The translations under genes were made by a program, and so were the position numbers. Of a stretch of 64,000 bases of DNA, positions 25,338 through 33,784 are shown piece by piece. Under the pieces are notes generated by a model. It did no database searches and was not told the DNA's origin. It saw nothing but the letters and a program-made list of their open reading frames with translations. The stretch spans positions 1-64,000 of the forward strand of contig DASXFZ010000057.1 in assembly GCA_036489315.1 (NCBI GenBank). The letters run 5' to 3'. This DNA is from Candidatus Cybelea sp. GTDB lineage: Bacteria; Vulcanimicrobiota; Vulcanimicrobiia; Vulcanimicrobiales; Vulcanimicrobiaceae. How positions within the stretch are numbered: position 1 is the first letter of the stretch; every line of letters starts with the position of its first letter.

Positions 25338-25736
25338 TTAGCGTTTGCTGTATTGGAAACGTTTGCGCGCGCGCTTGCGGCCGTACTTCTTCGATTCTTT
25401 TTCGCGCGGATCGCGCGTCAGGAAGCCGTTCTTGCGCAGCGTCTCCTTCAGCGACAAGTCCATCTCAACCAGCGCCCGCGCGATGCCGTGGCGTACGGCT
25501 CCCGCTTGACCGGTTACGCCGCCGCCTTCGGCCTTGACGCGCACGTCGAAGCGCGAGAGGCTCTGCGTGGCCTCGAGCGGCTGGCGGACGATTTGGAGAA
25601 GCTGCGGGCGTGGAAAGTAGTCGTCGACGGCCTTACCGTTCACGGTGATGATGCCCTGACCGAGCATCAGCTTTACGCGCGCGACGGCACGCTTGCGCCG
25701 CCCGGTCGATTGAATAACGTCGAGACTCTCGTCCAA
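25338..25736 (-). CDS. rpsI: 30S ribosomal protein uS9
   Basis: 132 residues. The opening [14 protein letters not shown], the middle [20 protein letters not shown] and the tail [14 protein letters not shown] are diagnostic of uS9; the C-terminal Arg contacts P-site tRNA. Starts at TTG 25736, 9 bp after rplM, as in most bacteria. The rplM-rpsI pair is a standard ribosomal operon. Confidence 0.98.
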   Translation of the reverse strand: MDESLDVIQSTGRRKRAVARVKLMLGQGIITVNGKAVDDYFPRPQLLQIVRQPLEATQSLSRFDVRVKAEGGGVTGQAGAVRHGIARALVEMDLSLKETLRKNGFLTRDPREKESKKYGRKRARKRFQYSKR

Positions 25737-25745
25737 GAAAAACTC

Positions 25746-26171
25746 CTACGGCAGCGGCTGCGGCTTTTGTGCGTCGTGGGGATGCTTGCCGGCGACGTAA
25801 ACGGTCAATCGGCGAAGCTGCACGTCGCGCATGCGATTGGTGGCGAGCATGCCGCGCACGGCCTTCTCGATCAAGCGCTCGGGGTGCTTGTCGTGCATCT
25901 CCTGCGCGCTCTGCACTTTGAGCCCGCCGGGATAGTTGCTGTGACGATAGTAGACCTTCTGCTTCCACTTGTCTCCGCCGAGCTCGATCTTCTCGGCGTT
26001 GAGGACGATCACGTGATCTCCGTCGTCGATGTGCGGCGTCCAGGTCGGCTTGTGCTTACCCGAGAGCGCGCGCGCAATCCGGACGGCAAGGACGCCGAGA
26101 CGCTGACCGGCAGCGTCGACGATGTACCAAGAATGCTCCGTATCGGCAGTTTTCTGCTGGTAGGTGCGCAC
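25746..26171 (-). CDS. rplM: 50S ribosomal protein uL13
   Basis: 141 residues from GTG 26171, giving the usual beginning RTYQQKTADTEHSWYIVDA. Conserved blocks HIDDGDHVIVLNAEKIELGG and YYRHSNYPGGLK identify uL13, an early-assembly protein of the large subunit. A TTG at 26177 would add two residues. truA upstream ends 47 bp away; gene order truA-rplM-rpsI is conserved widely. Confidence 0.98.
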   Translation of the reverse strand: MRTYQQKTADTEHSWYIVDAAGQRLGVLAVRIARALSGKHKPTWTPHIDDGDHVIVLNAEKIELGGDKWKQKVYYRHSNYPGGLKVQSAQEMHDKHPERLIEKAVRGMLATNRMRDVQLRRLTVYVAGKHPHDAQKPQPLP

Positions 26172-26218
26172 AACCAACGAATCTTACGGGAAAGCCGGGC
26201 CCCAGTCAAGGTCAAGGG

Positions 26219-27034
26219 TCAGGGCCACGGGTGCGCGGTAGGAAGCGCCAGCAGCGGCGGCTCGGCGAACGAGTTGTACCCGTCGGAGTAGCGCACGCCG
26301 GCGAGGTAGAGCCCGGCGGCCGGGGCGACGGGACCGGCGCCGGTGCGTTCCCCCCGCGCGAGAATTTCGGCGATTTCCCCCGGCCACCGCCGTTCGCGCC
26401 CGATCTCGATCAGCGTGCCGACGAGCGTCCGGACCATCCGGTGTAAGAAGCCGTCGGCAGCCAGCTCAAGACGTAGGAGCGATCCCCGCTGCTCGAGCTC
26501 GAAGCGCGAGAGCGTGCGAACCGTCGAGGCCGGCTCGCGGGCGGAGTTCACCGGCAGCGAACCGCAAAAAGCGCAGAAGTCGTGCTCTCCGAGAAGGTGC
26601 TCGGCCCCCGCGCGCACGGCGTCTAGATTGAGCCGCTGCGGCACGTGCCATGCATAGCGGCACAAAAGAGCGCTCGGCTGCGGTCGATTCAGAATCGCGT
26701 AGAGATAGGTTCGCGCTCGAGCTCCAAAGCGAGCCGAAAAGCCGGTGTCGACGATGCAAGACTCGCGAACGGAGCAGTCCTCGGGCAGGAGCGCATTGAG
26801 TGCGAGCGTCAAGCGTTCGAACGCAAACGACGCCGTGGTCGCCAGCGAGACGACCTGTCCGGTTGCGTGCACGCCGCTGTCGGTCCGGCCGGCGCCCGTT
26901 ACTTTGATCGGCTCGCCGAAGAGCCGCGAGAGCGCCTCCTCTAAGACTCCCGCTACGGTCCGCACCGACGGCTGCCACTGAAATCCGGCAAACGCGCTGC
27001 CGTCGTACTCGACCGTCAGGCGGAGGGTGGTCAG
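26219..27034 (-). CDS. truA: tRNA pseudouridine(38-40) synthase TruA, probable CTG start
   Basis: 271 residues if begun at CTG 27034. TruA enzymes start with L-R-L-T-V-E-Y-D-G-S-x-F-x-G-F-Q-W-Q, and that block is encoded here upstream of the first ordinary start codon (GTG 26965), which would remove it. The CTG overlaps the preceding stop as CTGA, the same 4-bp geometry seen across this genome as ATGA or GTGA. The catalytic Asp is in GAGRTDSGVHATG (residue about 52). The enzyme modifies the tRNA anticodon stem. Function is certain, the CTG start is inference from conservation. Confidence 0.93.
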   Translation of the reverse strand: MTTLRLTVEYDGSAFAGFQWQPSVRTVAGVLEEALSRLFGEPIKVTGAGRTDSGVHATGQVVSLATTASFAFERLTLALNALLPEDCSVRESCIVDTGFSARFGARARTYLYAILNRPQPSALLCRYAWHVPQRLNLDAVRAGAEHLLGEHDFCAFCGSLPVNSAREPASTVRTLSRFELEQRGSLLRLELAADGFLHRMVRTLVGTLIEIGRERRWPGEIAEILARGERTGAGPVAPAAGLYLAGVRYSDGYNSFAEPPLLALPTAHPWP

Positions 27035-27702
27035 GCCGGGCAGGCTCCGCGCAGCTCTGCCTTTGCGGCGTCAAGGTCGTGTTGGAACCGGCTGTCCTGC
27101 ATCATCGCGTAAGCGGCCAGGGTGCCGGAGGTCCAGCCCGCGACGATATCGCTTGGATAATGAAGGCCAAGAACGATCCGGTTCTGGCCGAAGGCGCGCG
27201 CCTGCTTGAAGATCTCCGCCCGCTTGCACGGTACGGCCTGCGACAAGACGACCGCCGCCGCCGCGGCGAAGGCCGCGTGGCCGCTGGGATACGACCCGTG
27301 CCGCTTGGCGGCGCCGGTGGGCCGCGGCCGTTCGTAATAGTCTTTCGCCTGGTCCACGAGTTTGTGGACGTCCGCGCCGATCCGAGCGAAGAAGGCATCG
27401 GTAACGGGATCGTGCGTCGCGTCGAAATTCGGGCCGATGGAGGGTGCGAAGAAAAAGACGTTGCGGACGGCTTCCTCCGCGCTGCGCACCTGCGAGTCGC
27501 TGCGCGAAGCGATCGTGGCCGCGACCTGCGCTTGATCGGTCCGTTCCTGCAACGAACCCGGATCGGGCGGAGGCGGGAGAAAGAGCACGAGATCGAGTTG
27601 TCCGGCGCGCAGATAATGATACTCGGCCTCAACCGCGAGGGCGCGCGCGCCGCAGAGCGCCGCAACGAGCAGCGCGGCGGCCGCCAGGCGGCGAGCAATC
27701 AT
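27031..27702 (-). CDS. Secreted PAP2/class A acid phosphatase-like protein
   Basis: 223 residues from the ATG at 27702 (ATGA overlap with the lysS stop). A signal peptide covers residues 1-25. All three PAP2 motifs are present: K-x6-R-P at 120-128 (KDYYERPRP), PSGH at 139-142, and R-x5-H-x3-D near 175-185 (RIVLGLHYPSD). Family members are periplasmic non-specific acid phosphatases or lipid phosphatases; the 223-residue soluble layout favours class A (PhoN-like). A long open frame upstream is the shadow of lysS. Confidence 0.9.
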   Translation of the reverse strand: MIARRLAAAALLVAALCGARALAVEAEYHYLRAGQLDLVLFLPPPPDPGSLQERTDQAQVAATIASRSDSQVRSAEEAVRNVFFFAPSIGPNFDATHDPVTDAFFARIGADVHKLVDQAKDYYERPRPTGAAKRHGSYPSGHAAFAAAAAVVLSQAVPCKRAEIFKQARAFGQNRIVLGLHYPSDIVAGWTSGTLAAYAMMQDSRFQHDLDAAKAELRGACPA

Positions 27703-29195
27703 CCGTGCTGGCGCTGGAGCGGAAACGGCAGCACGTCGCGGATCGAGCGTTGGTTCGTCAGCAGCATGATCAAACGGTCGACGCCGATGCCGATGCCGGC
27801 GGTCGGCGGCATACCGTATTCGAGCGCGCGGACGAAATCCCAATCGGGCTCGGGCACTTCTTCGTCGCCGGCCAGCCGCTCGGCAATTTGTGCCTCGAAG
27901 CGGGCCCGCTGATCGTCGGGATCGTTGAGCTCGGTGAATGCGTTCGAGATCTCCATGTGCGCGCAAAACAATTCATAGCGGTCGGTAATAGCTGAATCGC
28001 CGTGCCGCCGCTTGGCCAGCGGCGAGAGCGCCACCGGGTACCCGGTAACGAAGGTTGGTTCGGTTAGGTTCGGCTCGATGACCCGCTCGAAGATCTTGTC
28101 GAGCGCGTGCGCGTGCGTTGGCGAGCGCGGCAGGCCGAGTTCGTGGACGATTGTATGCGCGCCGCCGGCGTCGAGCAGGCGGTCGCGCAGGTACTCTCCC
28201 CGGCTATACTGCGCCATCGCATCCAGATACTCGATGCGGGCGAAGGGCCTCGCAAACGAGATCGCACCGTTCTCATGCGGCAGCGAGGTATCGCCGTCGG
28301 TGGCAATACCGACGAGATGCGCGATCAGCGCCTCGTTGAACTCCATCATGTCCCACACGTCCCAGTACGCGGCGTAAAGCTCGAGCATCGTAAACTCGGG
28401 ATTGTGGGTCGTATCGATCCCTTCGTTGCGAAAGATGCGGCCGATCTCGTAGACTCGCTCGAGCCCGCCGACAATCAAACGCTTGAGGTTCAGCTCGGTC
28501 GCGATACGCAGCTGCATGATCCGATCGAGCGCGTTGCAGTGCGTCACGAAGGGGCGCGCTGCGGCGCCGCCGGCGACGTGCAGCAGCGTGGGCGTCTCCA
28601 CCTCGTAAAAGCCGCGGTCGTCGATGAAACGGCGCATCTCGGCGATCAGACGGCTGCGCATCATCAGGGTGTCGCGAACCTCGGGATTGACGATCAGATC
28701 GACGTACCGCTGGCGATATCGCTTCTCGACGTCTACCAGGCCGTGCCATTTGTCGGGCAGCGGCATCAACGCCTTGGCAATCGTGGTGAAGTTCGTGACG
28801 TGCAGCGTCAGCTCGCCCATCTTCGAGCGAAACATGAAGCCGCGAACGGCGACCAGATCGCCGCGATCGAGGTCGGCGAGATCGGCAAAGGCATCGTCAC
28901 CGATCTCCTGTTTGCGGGCGTAGATCTGCAGCTTGCCGGTGCGGTCGGCCAGATCCGCAAAGACGGTCTTGCCCATCGTCCGCTTCGAGAGCAAACGGCC
29001 GGCCAAGCTCCAGGCCTCCGCGGATGCGTCTTGACCGGGGACGAGAAAATTATACCGCGCGAGCATCTCTTCTGCCGTCGCGTCGACCTCACAGCGCCGC
29101 TGCTCGAAGGGATCGCGCCCGCGGGAACGCAGAACGGCCAGATTTTCACGTCTGGCCGCTACGAGTGCCGCTTCGGTCTTCCCGAGGTCGTCCAA
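27699..29195 (-). CDS. lysS: Lysine-tRNA ligase, class II
   Basis: 498 residues. An OB-fold anticodon-binding domain (about 60-150: AGRLLSKRTMGKTVFADLAD) precedes the class II catalytic core with motif 1 (MRRFIDDRGFYEVETPTL), motif 2 region (YEIGRIFRNEGIDTTHNPEF) and motif 3 (GIGIGVDRLIMLLTNQRSIR). Charges tRNA-Lys. Follows greA directly with no gap, a widely conserved pair, and overlaps the PAP2 gene by 4 bp. Confidence 0.98.
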   Translation of the reverse strand: MDDLGKTEAALVAARRENLAVLRSRGRDPFEQRRCEVDATAEEMLARYNFLVPGQDASAEAWSLAGRLLSKRTMGKTVFADLADRTGKLQIYARKQEIGDDAFADLADLDRGDLVAVRGFMFRSKMGELTLHVTNFTTIAKALMPLPDKWHGLVDVEKRYRQRYVDLIVNPEVRDTLMMRSRLIAEMRRFIDDRGFYEVETPTLLHVAGGAAARPFVTHCNALDRIMQLRIATELNLKRLIVGGLERVYEIGRIFRNEGIDTTHNPEFTMLELYAAYWDVWDMMEFNEALIAHLVGIATDGDTSLPHENGAISFARPFARIEYLDAMAQYSRGEYLRDRLLDAGGAHTIVHELGLPRSPTHAHALDKIFERVIEPNLTEPTFVTGYPVALSPLAKRRHGDSAITDRYELFCAHMEISNAFTELNDPDDQRARFEAQIAERLAGDEEVPEPDWDFVRALEYGMPPTAGIGIGVDRLIMLLTNQRSIRDVLPFPLQRQHG

Positions 29196-29705
29196 CTACG
29201 ACGCTTTCTTTGCGGCCTTCTTGGGTGAGTTGCTCTTGATCGCCTCGATCTTGTACTTGACGACACCGCGGGGCGTTACGACGTCGACGACGGTGCCCTT
29301 CTTGTGTCCCATCAAGGCTCGCCCCAGCGGAGACTCGTTGGAGATGCGTTGGTTCGACGGGTCGGCCTCGGCCGAACCAACGATCGAAAACTCGTAGCCG
29401 TCGTTCTTCTTCATGTCGCGTACCTTGACGACCGCACCGAGATGGACTTCGTCGGCGGCATACTCCGATTCGTCGATGATGCGGGCGTTGCGGATCATCG
29501 CCTCGAGCTTGAGGATACGCCCCTCGATGAAGGCCTGCTCTTGCTTCGCGTCTTCATACTCGGCGTTTTCGCTCAGATCGCCGTACTCTTTGGCCTGGCG
29601 GATCCGGTCGTTGACCTCGCGGCGGTGGACGCTCTTGAGCTCGTCGAGCTCCTGTTCCAGCTTCGTCAGACCCTCCGCGGTCAGGACGATCTCTTTGTCG
29701 TTCAA
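29196..29705 (-). CDS. greA: Transcription elongation factor GreA
   Basis: 169 residues from a TTG at 29705. The coiled-coil N-terminus contains LTAEGLTKLEQELDELK and the tip segment GDLSENAEYEDAKQEQ, whose acidic residues enter the polymerase secondary channel to trigger transcript cleavage. The C-terminal domain ends SPLGRALMGHKKGTVVDV. A short Lys/Ala tail is extra. First gene of the greA-lysS-PAP2-truA-rplM-rpsI run. Confidence 0.97.
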   Translation of the reverse strand: MNDKEIVLTAEGLTKLEQELDELKSVHRREVNDRIRQAKEYGDLSENAEYEDAKQEQAFIEGRILKLEAMIRNARIIDESEYAADEVHLGAVVKVRDMKKNDGYEFSIVGSAEADPSNQRISNESPLGRALMGHKKGTVVDVVTPRGVVKYKIEAIKSNSPKKAAKKAS

Positions 29706-29826
29706 CTAATTCTCGACCTCACGTGGGCGTGGTCGGCGCCCAACAGCTAACGGTGCGCCTTGCGAACGCTGGCGCCGATTGTTCTCAACGCCCCGCGGGA
29801 ACGCCTTCTATACCCGGGCGCCGCCC

Positions 29827-30747
29827 CTATCTAACCCGCCGGGGCCCCAGTTCCACGACGCGGGGCCGCAGCGCAAGCTCGCGGAGCAGCCGCTCGTAGT
29901 CGGCCGGGACCACGTCGCTCCATTTCTTCCCCAGCAGCGCCAAGAGCGCGGCCTCGAGCACGTTGGTCCCAAAAGAGCGGCCGGCGAGCTCCGGGGTCGT
30001 GGTGATGAGGGTTTTGACGCCGCGCGCCGCCAGCTCGTCAACGTCGCGCTCGGTCACCGTATTGGTCAGGACGATCTTTCCGTCGAGCCGCTCGGGCATG
30101 AACTGGCGCATGAAATGGAAGTCGCCGGCGATGATCTCCGCCTCTTCGTAGTAACGCGGATATTTGGGCTCGGGCGGCTTCTCTTGCTTCTTGCCGGTCG
30201 GATAAAAGAACTGAAACGGCAGCTTGCACGCATCCGGCAGATACTTTTCGGCGAGCGCTTCGAACTCGTGCAGTCCGCGCACCGGCATGTCCTTGTCGAG
30301 TGCGAAGATGAAGTCGCCGAACAGCACGTCGGCCCCCGCGTCGACCAGCGCCTGCGCCATTCCGAAACGATCGAGCGCGCTGACCATCAGGACGTGCTTT
30401 CCGTGCAGATCCATCGAAAGGTCGTCCTGCATGAAGCGCACCGCTTCGCGCTCGAGCGTGTTCTTCAACCCGCTTCCGTCGACGATCGGGGTGATCTTCG
30501 CGGCCTCGAGCAGCCGCAGGCCGTCGCGCAGCGCGTAGCGGTGCCGCCCGGCATAAAGATAGACGTCGATGCCGCCCAAGCCGATGGCGTCGACCTTTCC
30601 GTCGAGCTCGTGGACCATCCCGATCGCGACGTCGAGTTTGCCGTCGGTGCCGACGCGCGAGATATCGAACCGCTCGCCGAGCAGCGTCGCCTCGGCGCGA
30701 TGATCGCGGCTGCTCGAACCCAGCGAAACGGAAACGACGCTCTTCAC
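29827..30747 (-). CDS. Quinate 5-dehydrogenase-like protein, partner of the AAR-like gene
   Basis: 306 residues beginning VVSVSLGSSSRDHRAEATLL, a sequence block I associate with proteins annotated as quinate 5-dehydrogenase in Firmicutes. It has no obvious N-terminal Rossmann Gly motif; the middle reads LRLLEAAKITPIVDGSGLKN and VLMVSALDRFGMAQALVDAG. The GTG start at 30747 overlaps the upstream AAR-like stop as GTGA, so the two are translated together and probably form one pathway or complex. The biochemical function is not established by the sequence. Confidence 0.6.
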   Translation of the reverse strand: MKSVVSVSLGSSSRDHRAEATLLGERFDISRVGTDGKLDVAIGMVHELDGKVDAIGLGGIDVYLYAGRHRYALRDGLRLLEAAKITPIVDGSGLKNTLEREAVRFMQDDLSMDLHGKHVLMVSALDRFGMAQALVDAGADVLFGDFIFALDKDMPVRGLHEFEALAEKYLPDACKLPFQFFYPTGKKQEKPPEPKYPRYYEEAEIIAGDFHFMRQFMPERLDGKIVLTNTVTERDVDELAARGVKTLITTTPELAGRSFGTNVLEAALLALLGKKWSDVVPADYERLLRELALRPRVVELGPRRVR

Positions 30748-31865
30748 TGGCTCGCCACCTTTCCTTCGGCTTCGCGCCGCGCCACGGCCTCACGGGTTGC
30801 GGCAATGCTCTCGGGTGTGATCGCGGCGTCGAACGCGCGCATGTCGGCGAGTTCAAATCCGCAGCGCTGCGCCATCTCTTGAACCTCGATGACCTTTTCC
30901 AGTTTGATGCCCCGGCCGATCGTGTAGGGTTCGAGACGGCCCTCCAGCGCAAGAATCATCGTTTCGCTCATGCATGCCAGCGCCGTGCGCGCCGGCAGGT
31001 TCAAATCGAAGTCGGTTCCCGGCTCGCGCACGCGCTCGAAGCGCGGCTGCCCCGGTACCCGCATGTTGCCGCCTTCCACGACGAGCACGTCGGGGCGCTC
31101 GCCGGCGACTCTCCGGCTCACGTCGTGCGGCAGCGAAAGCTCGCAGACGATCGCTCCGGTCTGCAGGTCCTCGGGCTCGATGACGTCCTGCGTCGAGCTC
31201 GTCGCCGTGAGCACGAGCTGCGAGCGCCGCACCGCACTTCCGACGTCGGTCGTGTATTCGCTCTCGCAAGGGAGCGCCGGAGCAACCTCCTCGTAGAATT
31301 TCCGCAGACGCGTCGCGTTGCGGGCGACCAGGATCATCCGCCGCACTCTCGGCGCGATCAAGCGCGCACAGGCGGCGCCGATCGACCCCGTCGCACCGAT
31401 GACCGCGACCGTGCATTGCGCGGTGTCGACGCCCATCTCGCGAGCGCCGCGGAAGAGGCTCTGCACCCCCGCGGCAATCGTCAACGAGTTGCCGGTCGTC
31501 ACCGGAATCGGCGAATGCTCGTTGATCGTGATTCCCGCGTCGCCGACGACGCCGGTAAAGGCGCCGAGCCCGGCGACCTGCGCGCCGAGGCCTGCGCCGA
31601 TCTCGATCGCACCGAGAACTTTCTTATACACCTCTTCGCGCGGCAGATCGACCACCTGCTGCGGCAGAAAAGTTGCCGCAACGAACCATCCTTCGGTCTC
31701 CCGTCCGTCGGGCGTGCGCACGCCGGTTACGTGCACCGCCGCGTACGGCGGCATCCACTCCATGATCTTGCGCAGGATCGGCTCGCCCTTGCCCTTCGCG
31801 CCGGGCTCGTATCGCTCGATGTCCTGCAGCGAAAGCGGATGAATAACGAAACAAAATTTATTCAC
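30744..31865 (-). CDS. Acyl-ACP reductase/shikimate-dehydrogenase-like NAD(P) enzyme (COG5322 type)
   Basis: 373 residues from GTG 31865. The start FCFVIHPLSLQDI resembles cyanobacterial long-chain acyl-ACP reductases, and a Rossmann fold follows near residues 165-200 (VAVIGATGSIGAACARLIAP). Later blocks LVLTATSSTQDVIEP and ARTALACMSETMILALEGR also agree with that family. True acyl-ACP reductases make fatty aldehydes and work with aldehyde decarbonylase, which is not in the window; other members are annotated as amino-acid or shikimate dehydrogenases. The coupled partner gene downstream suggests a two-gene module. Fold is secure, substrate is not. Confidence 0.65.
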   Translation of the reverse strand: MNKFCFVIHPLSLQDIERYEPGAKGKGEPILRKIMEWMPPYAAVHVTGVRTPDGRETEGWFVAATFLPQQVVDLPREEVYKKVLGAIEIGAGLGAQVAGLGAFTGVVGDAGITINEHSPIPVTTGNSLTIAAGVQSLFRGAREMGVDTAQCTVAVIGATGSIGAACARLIAPRVRRMILVARNATRLRKFYEEVAPALPCESEYTTDVGSAVRRSQLVLTATSSTQDVIEPEDLQTGAIVCELSLPHDVSRRVAGERPDVLVVEGGNMRVPGQPRFERVREPGTDFDLNLPARTALACMSETMILALEGRLEPYTIGRGIKLEKVIEVQEMAQRCGFELADMRAFDAAITPESIAATREAVARREAEGKVASQ

Positions 31866-31920
31866 GAATGCAACATCCTACCACGCCTGTCCAAGCCCGT
31901 CCGCGAAGCAGAATATAGGA

Positions 31921-32059
31921 GGCGGGCGGTACGTGATGCCGAGGAACGTCGAACCGACGAGCGGAGCCACGGATGGCGAGAGCGAGGAGGTCGACGAGCA
32001 GGAGCGGAGCCCGGATGGCGGAGCGACGAGCGGTTCCGAGGCATCACGTGCCGCTCGCC
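31921..32059. repeat. Inverted-repeat-bounded element, copy 1
   Basis: 139 bp bounded by 27-bp imperfect inverted repeats (31921-31947 and 32033-32059, about 23 of 27 matching, including a perfect 10-bp ACGTGATGCC/GGCATCACGT). Inside, a core GAGCGGAGCCACGGATGGCG appears at about 31969 and again, slightly altered, at about 32001. The same core occurs in the element at 51184-51339. The right end overlaps the last codons and stop of the SRPBCC gene. Could be a miniature mobile element or a REP-like fold. Confidence 0.6.
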
Positions 32060-32490
32060 TCCGCCTGACGCTTGAGCGCGGCGAGCATCATCTCGCTGTT
32101 CTCGCGGACCTTGCGTTCGAGCGTGGGGCCAATGAGCTCGGCGAGCGTCGGGACGCCGAAATCGAAGTCGACGCCGAGCACGACGTGCGTGCGGCCGTCC
32201 TGATGGTTCTCGAACGTCCACGCGCCCTCGAACTTATCGAGGTCGCCTTCGATCAGCTTGTAGTCGATGCGCAGCGTTGCGTCGTCGAAACGGTCATCCT
32301 CCGTCCACTCGATCGGCGCTTCTTCGACGAGGGTTTTCCAACGCGAGATCACTCCGTCGGGGCGGCGCTCGAGAATCGTCACCGTCTCGACGTCGGGCAT
32401 GAACTGCGGAAAATGCTCCTGATCCTTCGCCAGCTCGTAGACGCGCTGGGCGGGGGCATCAATCACGATCGTGCTTTCGACATACGGCAT
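32044..32490 (-). CDS. SRPBCC/START-like (polyketide cyclase family) protein
   Basis: 148 residues beginning MPYVESTIVIDAPAQRVYEL, the typical first strand and helix of the SRPBCC fold (also called coenzyme Q-binding COQ10/START). The family binds hydrophobic ligands in a deep cavity. The rest (FMPDVETVTILER ... ERKVRENSEMMLAALK) follows the fold to its long C-terminal helix. The gene's last codons lie in the terminal inverted repeat of the adjacent element. Ligand unknown. Confidence 0.8.
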   Translation of the reverse strand: MPYVESTIVIDAPAQRVYELAKDQEHFPQFMPDVETVTILERRPDGVISRWKTLVEEAPIEWTEDDRFDDATLRIDYKLIEGDLDKFEGAWTFENHQDGRTHVVLGVDFDFGVPTLAELIGPTLERKVRENSEMMLAALKRQAEASGT

Positions 32491-32500
32491 CTTCGCGCGG

Positions 32501-33784
32501 TTACAGTACGCCCAACTTCGCGTGGGCCGTTGCGACGCCCCCGCGCAACGCGTCGATCGCGCGGTCGATTTCGCTCTCGCTGACGATCAGCGGCGGTTCC
32601 AAGCGGATTACGCGCTGCTGGTTGAGCGTCCATGCCGCGGTCACGCCGGCTTTGAGCATCTCCGGAATGATCCAACCGCCATAGCCTTCGTGGCTCAGCT
32701 CGACGCCGACGAGCAAACCTAATCCCCGAGCTTCTCGCACGACCGCGGGATACTGCGCGGCAATTTCTCGCGCTCCCGCGAGCAGCCGTTCTCCGAGCGT
32801 CTGCGCGCGCTGCGCGAGCGCTTCTTCCTCAAGCACGTCCAGTGCCGCCAGCGCCGCGGCGCAGGCGAGCTCGCTGCCCCCGAAGGTAGAGGTGTGCAGC
32901 AGCGGCTCCTTACCGAACGCGCGGTTCCAAACGCCGGGACGCGCAATGAACGAACCAACCGGAACGATCCCGCCAGAAAGTCCCTTAGCCAGCGTCATCA
33001 CATCGGGAACGACGCCGTCGCGATCGCAGGCGAAGCGATACCCGCACCGCCCGAGTCCGGTCTGCACCTCATCGGCGATAAAGAGTGCTCCCGTTCGATC
33101 GCACGCCTCGCGAACGTCGCGCAAATATCCGGCCGGCGGTACGTTGACGCCTCCTTCTCCTTGGACCGGCTCGACGAGAAATGCCGCCGCGCCGCTCAGG
33201 GCGTCGTCGAGTCCGTCGGTGAGTCCATAGGGAATGCAGAGCGAATCGGCGAGCAGTGGACGGAACGGCCGCTGAAAGGCTTCGCGTCCGCTTACCGAGA
33301 GCGCGCCGAGCGTCTTTCCGTGGTAGGCATCGAGCGTACCGACGATCTTTGCGCGACCGGTCGCGGCGCGCGCGAGCTTGATCGCTCCTTCGATCGCCTC
33401 GGTTCCGCTGTTGCACCAAAACGAGATCTCGAGATCGCCGGGAGCCAGCTCCGCCAGGCGGCGCGACACCCTTCCCAGCATAACGTTGAACATCGTCTTG
33501 CCGGAGAGCGACATCAGCTCGAGCTGCGCGCGCACGGCGGCAAGCACGCGCGCGTGGCTGTGACCCAGTGTGAAGACGCCGTAGCCCCCGGCAAAATCGA
33601 GATAGGCTTTGCCGTTTTGATCCCAGATCGTCGCGCCTTGCGCGCGCACCTCGACCGGCGATCCCGAGATCTTCATGACGCGCGCCAGCGGCGGATTGAC
33701 GAAGCGCTTGTAGTTCTCGTAGGTCTCCGAGGCGAGCTCCTGCGGCGACGCGGCGCCGTAGAGGTCGTCGCGCGCTTCGATCAC
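32501..33784 (-). CDS. Class III PLP-dependent aminotransferase
   Basis: 427 residues. Class III landmarks: LDFAGGYGVFTLGHSH near 60-75, FWCNSGTEAIEGAIKLARAA near 122, GTLDAYHGKTLGALSVSG, the DE-V-Q-T block FIADEVQTGLGRCG, and the PLP-lysine in TLAKGLSGGIVPVG. Members act on putrescine, ornithine, acetylornithine or similar omega-amines; the overall pattern is closest to putrescine/ornithine types, but I would not name a substrate. ATG 33784 overlaps the dus stop (ATGA). Confidence 0.88.
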   Translation of the reverse strand: MIEARDDLYGAASPQELASETYENYKRFVNPPLARVMKISGSPVEVRAQGATIWDQNGKAYLDFAGGYGVFTLGHSHARVLAAVRAQLELMSLSGKTMFNVMLGRVSRRLAELAPGDLEISFWCNSGTEAIEGAIKLARAATGRAKIVGTLDAYHGKTLGALSVSGREAFQRPFRPLLADSLCIPYGLTDGLDDALSGAAAFLVEPVQGEGGVNVPPAGYLRDVREACDRTGALFIADEVQTGLGRCGYRFACDRDGVVPDVMTLAKGLSGGIVPVGSFIARPGVWNRAFGKEPLLHTSTFGGSELACAAALAALDVLEEEALAQRAQTLGERLLAGAREIAAQYPAVVREARGLGLLVGVELSHEGYGGWIIPEMLKAGVTAAWTLNQQRVIRLEPPLIVSESEIDRAIDALRGGVATAHAKLGVL

